DNA of 64,000 bases from Phoenix dactylifera (lineage: Eukaryota; Streptophyta; Magnoliopsida; Arecales; Arecaceae): assembly GCF_009389715.1 (NCBI RefSeq), contig NC_052399.1, positions 19,843,646-19,907,645 on the forward strand. Reading direction: 5' to 3'. The notes under the pieces were generated by a model. The model did not search any database, was not told the origin of the DNA, and saw only the letters and a program-made list of their open reading frames with translations. Shown piece by piece: positions 56,991-64,000 of this stretch. The translations under genes and the position numbers were made by a program. Positions within the stretch are counted from its first letter, which is position 1, and each line of letters begins with the position of its first letter.

Positions 56991-59900
56991 CTATAGATTT
57001 GCAGCCAAAAATGTATGAGATTCCTGTTGTTTTAAATTGTCTGCAACATGAGCAATAACGCCAGCTCCTGCACTGTGAAGCCATTCGCTCTTAACCTGGA
57101 TCGCCAACAATGTATCAGTCAACGAGATAAAAACAAGGGATATGAAACAAATACTAGTAGCAAAAAGTTCAAACATACATGAATATTGTTATGAGCAAAG
57201 AAGGGCCAAAATGCTGAGTGAAAACTGACATCAACTTTCTTCCATCCAACCCTTTGCAAGCCACGGATCATCTCTTCTGTTTTCATTTTCAAAATACCAA
57301 ATGATGCAGTGGATTGAAAGAACCAAACATAGTTAACTTATTAACTATTACTGAGATGTTGAATTGTTTCCAAGACCAGAAAGAACATGCCTTCCATCAT
57401 GTCGTAATATTCTGCTGTATGTTGTGTGTTTGATGCGGTTTGGGCAACTTCCTTTGCCCTGGCAGCTTTTGCAGGAAAATGAGGACCCTCAGATGGTACT
57501 GGGGGGCAATATTCCACATCTACAACATGCTTATAGCCATCCAAAGACCGGCGTGAGGGCTGCAAATAGGCAATGGGAAACTCAGTAGGCATATTATCGT
57601 CATTGTCAACTTGTATATTGTCATTCAATGCATAAGCTTCCAAAATCATCTTTAAGCCGTATTCTCACTCTCACTTCTAATAGAAGCTTTTTCATGTTTG
57701 CCTAACTAACAGAACTCTAGGATCATAATGCCTAATGGAATCTAGATATAGTTAAACCAGAATATCCTCTGCACTGGCCACTATTAGTAATACTATGGAT
57801 TATACCAATGAGCATATGCAGACCGCCACCAAGACAAGATGACAAGGAAAAAATCCATGTAAATAAAAAAAATATTGACATGTTCACGTCCCTGATCACA
57901 AGCCACTTAAAATTCTGCCAAGCTGTTGCCCAGTATGAGTAATAGTCGGTTCAAGCAATTTACTTTAACAAGCATTGACTGCATTTAAATTTGAAGGTTC
58001 CAGCAGAACATATGCGCATCACAGTACCTTAACAAGTTCACTTTCTCTTCTTATTGAAGAGGTTCGCCAACCCACCATGTCTGAATGGAGCTCAAGAAAA
58101 CTGGACCAGAAGGGAAAGAAAAATGATGCAGAGCACTTTCAATTGTTAAAAGACTTACATGATAACATTAGATCATAGAAGGATACGATCATATGATACA
58201 TTGGCATAAAGAGTACGACTCTTAAATGAGGCAAGAGCAGATCTGCAAGATAGAACAAATTTTATAATAAGTTCCAGCTAAAAAAATTTGAAAACGAAAT
58301 CTAATTGAAACATATGATTGCTTTGACTTACATAAATTTGTTATCTTCATAATCAGATGTCATTCTTAAAAGAAGTGGTGGTTTACTAGGTTTACCATCT
58401 GTAAGGAAGAGCTGACGACCAGTTCGGCCAATAAATATGGGAGCTAAAGGCGGAGCAAGTTTTTCCAGAATGGGTACTCCCAGAAGAAATGGAAGCTGAA
58501 ATATATAATAAATTCATCACATATTTAAATCCTACAATCAGATTAAGATAATATAATACCATATCTAAGACCTACTTAAATAGGGTAGACAATAAGGAAG
58601 AAAAGTAAGCTAAATAGCTTAAGATGAGAACACAAAAGTATACATATGAGGGATCTGTGGAAGGTATAAAGTATAATGATATTCAGACCAATTGATTTTA
58701 GTTGACTAGATATTTTTAATCTTTGGTCTTGCCACAAATACAATAATATATGTAGACAACCACTGACATCACTTAGGTGGAGAAGATGGAGAGGGAGGGG
58801 AAAAAGAACCTGTTTGCAAAACTTCCAGAAATCGCGGAGCATATAACCATTTAGTCTTCATTAGTTGAACGAATTGGGAAAGGAAAGAAGAGTGAAAACT
58901 GAGATCATGGATTGTTGGGGATCCTCCTAAAAGAATCTCAACTTCTTGAAGTGTATAAGAAGAATTTATACAACATAAATATATTTTCATGTGCATGTGT
59001 ACATAGAAGGGGGGGAAGGGGATAAGGGTATGACAATATTTTAGAGAGTCAAATCAAAATATTTTTGTGATGTTTGACCATAATTCATAAAAAAAAAATA
59101 TCCTTAGTAAGATTGGTAATAAATGGAAAAACAAGTAATATTTAAAGTGAAAACAGCGGAAGGTAAAAAGTCTGTAGCCCAAGATTCTAGAAAATAGCAA
59201 ACCTGTGACTAGGAAAAAAATTCCTGGTTTTTGGAATGCATATTCCTAGCAGACAATACATGGTCCATAAAAATAAGGAATACAAAATATAAGACTGAAA
59301 ATGCCTATCATTTTTCTGGTGGTGTCTTCCTTGAGGTTTTCATTTGGAAAGAGCACATATTACTTGCTGAGTGGGTACTATGGTGGTGGTGATGAGCAAT
59401 ATTCCTGCAATTAACAGTCTTTAAGTGGATGGTTCCATTTATTTTCTTGGCTTTTCTCCAGAATGAGTCCATTAGATGGTATAAAAAGCAATTATCATCA
59501 TCTGGTCTTGGCACTTAACGAGATACGTCCTATGTAGAAGGTGGTCAGTTAATGCTTCACTTAATAAGGAAAAAAATCACAAAATGGACTTGGATCTTAA
59601 TTTAGTATCCTTGGAGTTTAGTTTGTACTTAGAAATCTAGATATAGATGGTCAGTTAACACTTCATTTAATATGGAGATTTGACTAAATGGATGTGGAAC
59701 TTTTTTTGTGATCGTGCTCCCTGAATTTGTACCAGACACCTTTGGAGAAAATTTCATTTTACTTTTGCAATTTTCTATCCCTAATTTAGGTATCCTTAAG
59801 AATATGACAAACTATCATTATCTCCCTATATGAGATATTGACATGATCTTTGATTTTTGTTCCGTAATCTTAAGATTTCCATAATACTTTATCCCATTGC

Positions 59901-62900
59901 AATTTTTAAACGAAGCCCTTTTGACATTTTTCCTCCATGTCAATCTGTTCTGCAACAAAGTCCGTTTTATCCCACAAGAAACACATATTCCAAATTAACA
60001 ATTTAAGTTTTGACCGTATATACACTATTACATACAGAACTTTGAAGCTGAGGAAAGAAAGAAGAAATACTGTACTCATCTGATGGATCATGATGTGACT
60101 GACAAAAGGGGGAAACACAAGAGAAGGAAAAAAGAAACAATGAAAGTAAAAGAACATCTTCAAATAAAGAATAAATTACATAATGGTGATTGCATATAAA
60201 AGATATTCTTCAACAATCAAAAATGAACCTGTTTTTTCCCTCTAACCCCAAGATGTGGAGTTGCCAAAGTAATAAAGTTAATAGGCTCCAAGCCAGCAAT
60301 CTTCCCTAAGTTTGAAGAGCATGCTGATTTTTCTGAAGTTATGGTACTAGAACTGATAACATTCTCGTGCCGGCTCCTGTTCAAGATATCTTGATTATAG
60401 AGGATGGCGATAGCATATCTGGTAAACAAACCACCTAGAGAATGTGCCAGAAAAGAGATCCTTTTCAAACTTTCTGTTTTTTGGACCACATTCAATACCT
60501 GCTCACATAATGCACCATTATCACATCAGTGGTGATACATATTGAAATTCAAAACCGTAAATTATGATCTCATTCCAAAGTAGATACTTCAAGCACTATA
60601 AACAGAGAAGTAATCGACAACTTACCTCATCTGCTAATCGCCTTCCAGCTCCATCAACTCCACTGAATGTTTTAGTATAGGCATTATATGAACTTGCTGT
60701 AAGGAAGGAAAAATCATAAGAAATGTTGTAAGCTGGAGATCACCTTTGATAAACTGAGCCAGAAGATAATAGAACATTAAAAGAACCAGCATGGATGATA
60801 TGATAGTAAGAAAGAACAAAAGATTTAGAAATGTTTCAGATAATAATAACAAAAGAAAAAGTATACACATCATACCATAGATTAAAAAATTGCTCCCCAG
60901 TCGTTTTTTCAATTCCTCTTCTGCATATATCCAGTCATTAGGACTGCAAAATTTATATCAGTGGAAAAATAAGTCCCATGTTCCACGTTCAGAATATGTT
61001 TCACCAATTGATGAGCATGAAATTTAAATTAGATAATCAACTATATAAATCACAGAACATAGAACAACAACAATTGCTCCAAATGAATTTGACATAACAC
61101 AAAGCAGAAAGATAATATACCACATTACAAAAAAGAAAGAAAACAGCCTTCTATGCGTACTTAAAGACATGTAAGAATAGATAACTCATCATTTGCAAGC
61201 ATAATCACCAAGTCATTGTTCTGGATTTACTAAGCAGATTAAGAGAAATCACTTAAAAGTAGAGAAATATGTCACAAGATTCAGCAAGAAATCCCCCTAG
61301 CCTCCTTTTTTCCATTTGCCCTTTGTGGAACGGAGGGTTCTCAGTCCATTTACCAACCCATGCATTAACAAGCAAAGCATTCACACAGGTGGCTGACGTA
61401 CACCTACAGTAAGGTGCAAAACATTCACAGCAATCCAGCATGTAATTCAACAACAGAGATCTTGATAAAGAATGGGATCTGTCAAGAAAAGCACAATAGA
61501 TTTCTCTAAGTCAAAGGACATTTCAGATCAACAGCCTTATCTGAATATGTTAGTAATGCTACTAGTTTTTTTTAGGGTATCATGTCACAATGAATTTCAT
61601 ACTGAAGAGCTTCCTTTCTACAATCAGCTGTCAACAAAATGGTAACCCTCTGCATAAGTCATCCAGGCCTGGGAGCAGCACAACCATAATTATCTGAAAA
61701 AGATGATTGAATAAAATGGAAAAGTTGACCATCTTAACCTCCATTAAAATAGCATTTAGCACTTGAAATGCAATAATTACAATGTTTTTTCTTTTAATTT
61801 TTCTTACAAAATTCGTTTCTAGTTTATTCTTATTATGCTTGTTTGGTCCGAAAGAATTTTGTTGTATCACTTTAGATTCTTGATTGTTTTTACTTTTAAA
61901 TCAATTCAGTTTTTTGTAAGTTTCATTTTTCTTTTAATTTTCATTCCTATTCACCGAAGTGTTCTATCATGAATTTATATTTTCTCATGTTGTGAGCCTG
62001 CTTATGATTTTCTAGCATCATCTCAGCATGGAGTCAATCTTACCAATGCCTTTGTCTCTTGCCTGGACTCAGAACGCTTATATTTATATTATCAAGTCTT
62101 AGTCATTCAAAAAAATAAAAATAAAATAAAATAAAAGCTCCCTCTGCTAACTTTGAAAGCTCTCCATACATCCACTTTTCATACACCTCTTTATCCAGGC
62201 TTCTTAGATGGCCAAAATAAAATCCTATCTTCAATCAACTCATGACATCCAAACAGATAGAATCCATGTCAACTAACTCAACACATTGAATATGATTGAT
62301 CTAGCATATAATATATGATCTTGCTGTCCATTATCTTTGTGTACGTCCATTTCAATAATACAGAAAAGAAGAAACTATGCTCGATAGGGGGCATCAGGAA
62401 AATATCAAGGGATAGTAAGAAGCATCCATCAATAAGGCAAAACATATACATTTGCAATCTTGTATAGTTATTTGAGTCTTGCAGAAAAACCTGTATCAAG
62501 TGCACTGCAGTACAGCACTTAGTTTAAATTTTTGATCAGTGAAGATGAGAAGTAAAGAAAGATGAGGGACGAAACATATGAGAGAGAGAGAAGTTGCAAT
62601 AATTTCATGCAGAATAAGAATGAGAGAACCTTGGAGGTTATTTTATAGTAATAAAGGTATACTAGCAAAATGACTAATATAGGCCCCAAAAACATGCCTA
62701 TGAGGTCTCTTGATTATTTGATTAATAATACAAATATATCTTAAGGCACCAAAACATATAACAAGGCTTCTTTGCTTCTTTCAATCATGTGATTCAGACA
62801 ATCAAAACAACCAAAAATAGAAGCAAAATGATCCCATCAACCAGAAGTTACCTTGCAATTATCATTTCTACAGAAATTGGGTGATTAACCAATGATGAGC

Positions 62901-63860
62901 TTTTCATTTAAAACAAAAAAATTAAAACATCAAATTTACTCTGACCTAGCCAAGATGGGTGATGCACATTGAATGTTCAATATTGATAAGTAGAAGTAAT
63001 AAATTATGTACAAATATACTTGAAATTAAGGTCGCCGTCTCAATACCGAACTCCATATTGGTGCCACACTAACACTATGTTGGTACAAGATCGCTGGCAT
63101 ATCGACTGTCGATATACCTCCTGTACCAGATACTGGTGCCGAACCAGTACGGTATAGGGTGTACCATTCGGTTCCGCCCAGTAAGCGAACCTTGCTTGAA
63201 ATTATGTGCATACATTGTGCAAGTAAGTGGGATAACAATACATGTATGCCGATCACATTGTGTTTGGTGGATCTTTCCATTACCAAACTTGTCCATTATT
63301 TGAACCTTTAGAAAGCAGCCTACGTTCCAATATCTAGTGTTGGTGGCTAGTGTTTGATAAAAAGAGATGGTAGAAGCAATGAATAGGACATCAATGTAAA
63401 ACACCAGCATTGAAGACCTAAACATCAGACAATCAGGCATCTACGTAAAAAAACCAGCATTGAAGCCCTAAACATCAGAAAGTCAAGTATCAAGCATGAC
63501 ACATATAAAGCAGTTGCATTCAATCTGGCTATAGCATTGAGAATTTATTCAAACATGACAGCTAGTGTGCAAAAATTCATTCCTCATTGCCAATAATGCA
63601 CTATAAAGGACAAGACTCAAAACATTACCAGAACTGTGAAGTACATAATGCCATAATTCTCATGTGCATTCACATATGCTGTTTGACATTGCCACATATA
63701 TGTTTATGAGTTTACCTAGCCAAGATGCCATGAACAAGAACAAGAAGATGATCAGGTCCATTTTTTAACTTGGAGATATCCTTGGATGCTGTGACACTTC
63801 CCCTGCTTGTACTCATTATATGAAATCTAAAATTTAACTCATCCCTGCTTGAGTCCAGTC
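56991..63860 (-). CDS. DUF676 putative serine esterase/lipase (alpha/beta hydrolase), 5' end beyond window
   Basis: Minus-strand exons in order: 63860-63716, 60943-60876, 60696-60626, 60498-60229, 58495-58332, 58242-58187, 58080-58028, 57559-57391, 57276-57179, 57095-56991 (stop TAG). They total 1199 nt, giving 398 residues, all in frame. Visible: the oxyanion-type motif LLVLVHGILA with SPNDWIYAE; the nucleophile elbow AHSLGG, with Ser as the expected catalytic residue; LATPHLGVRG; and NVSYDHMVGWRTSSIRR, where the His is a candidate for the triad. The C-terminal block GWKKVDVSFHSAFWPFFAHN is typical of the plant family. Members are presumed lipases or esterases; substrate unknown. The intron between 57390 and 57277 starts with GC. 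Intron 1 (60944-63715) contains a small mobile element. The upper limit of the first visible exon is uncertain (63860 or slightly higher), and the N-terminus lies past 64000. Confidence 0.88.
63029..63194. mobile_element. Short GTACC-rich element with 10-bp target duplication (copy 3)
   Basis: A 166-bp insertion starts AGGTCGCCGT and ends GCGAACCTTG, roughly inverted termini. It is flanked by the direct repeat cttgaaatta at 63019-63028 and 63195-63204. The GTACC-type palindromes and the ending match the copies at 13731 and 14467. It lies in the esterase intron 60944-63715. Confidence 0.75.
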
Positions 63861-64000
63861 CTGCACAGACAGAATCAATTGCACCATGAGAACCTGCTCT
63901 ACATGCGACCATACTAAGGATCCCACACAACAGCATTCAATTAATACAAATATGTCCTCGAAGAAGCAAGAAAGAATAAATCTAAAAATAATAACATTTT

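Overview
The window is nuclear DNA from a flowering plant, most likely a monocot and possibly a palm. Genes are sparse and have many introns, introns reach 3 kb or more, spacers are AT-rich and full of small transposons, and exons are moderately GC-rich. The MAP kinase and the bHLH protein resemble rice proteins from their first residues. The palm assignment is inference; the plant and monocot assignments are well supported.

Layout. (1) 3614-7691 (+): the 3' part of a NOT4-type CCR4-NOT subunit gene, with one reading-frame break. (2) 10140-18512 (+): a complete MPK6-type MAP kinase, six exons, 398 residues. (3) 18513-27774: a gene-free spacer holding a MITE pair, a 5'-truncated LINE nested in a MITE-like element, and AT-rich repeats. 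(4) 27775-36221 (+): a complete CID-type PABP-interacting protein (PAM2 motif plus two RRMs), ten exons, 320 residues; its long intron 3 carries a plastid-type tRNA-fMet and an Au-type SINE. (5) 36674-37104: a Tourist-like MITE. (6) 38981-40948 (+): a complete UDT1/DYT1-type bHLH regulator, 220 residues. (7) 43205-43749 (-): the first three exons of a UBC13-type ubiquitin-conjugating enzyme, apparently truncated. (8) 45269-48328: an LTR composite made of a tandem mini-LTR array plus a larger solo-type LTR, with matching ATCAG on both sides. (9) 48729-53738 (-): a complete epsilon-type 14-3-3 gene, seven coding exons, 260 residues. (10) 54431-55352: a long-TIR, MULE-like element. (11) 56991-63860 (-): the C-terminal 398 residues of a DUF676 serine esterase (alpha/beta hydrolase), open toward the window edge.

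The genes do not form an operon or cluster; they are independent nuclear genes. MPK6 and 14-3-3 proteins both act in phosphorylation signalling, and the NOT4-like and CID proteins both touch mRNA turnover or translation, but nothing here shows co-regulation. All exon coordinates were built by hand from splice signals and frame continuity. Where complete, total lengths come out in frame and at the family's usual size. I found no convincing new multi-gene system. The most unusual items are a palindrome-rich mobile family (three copies with visible target duplications), the mini-LTR array, a G-run beside a splice acceptor in the NOT4 gene, and the truncated UBC13 gene.
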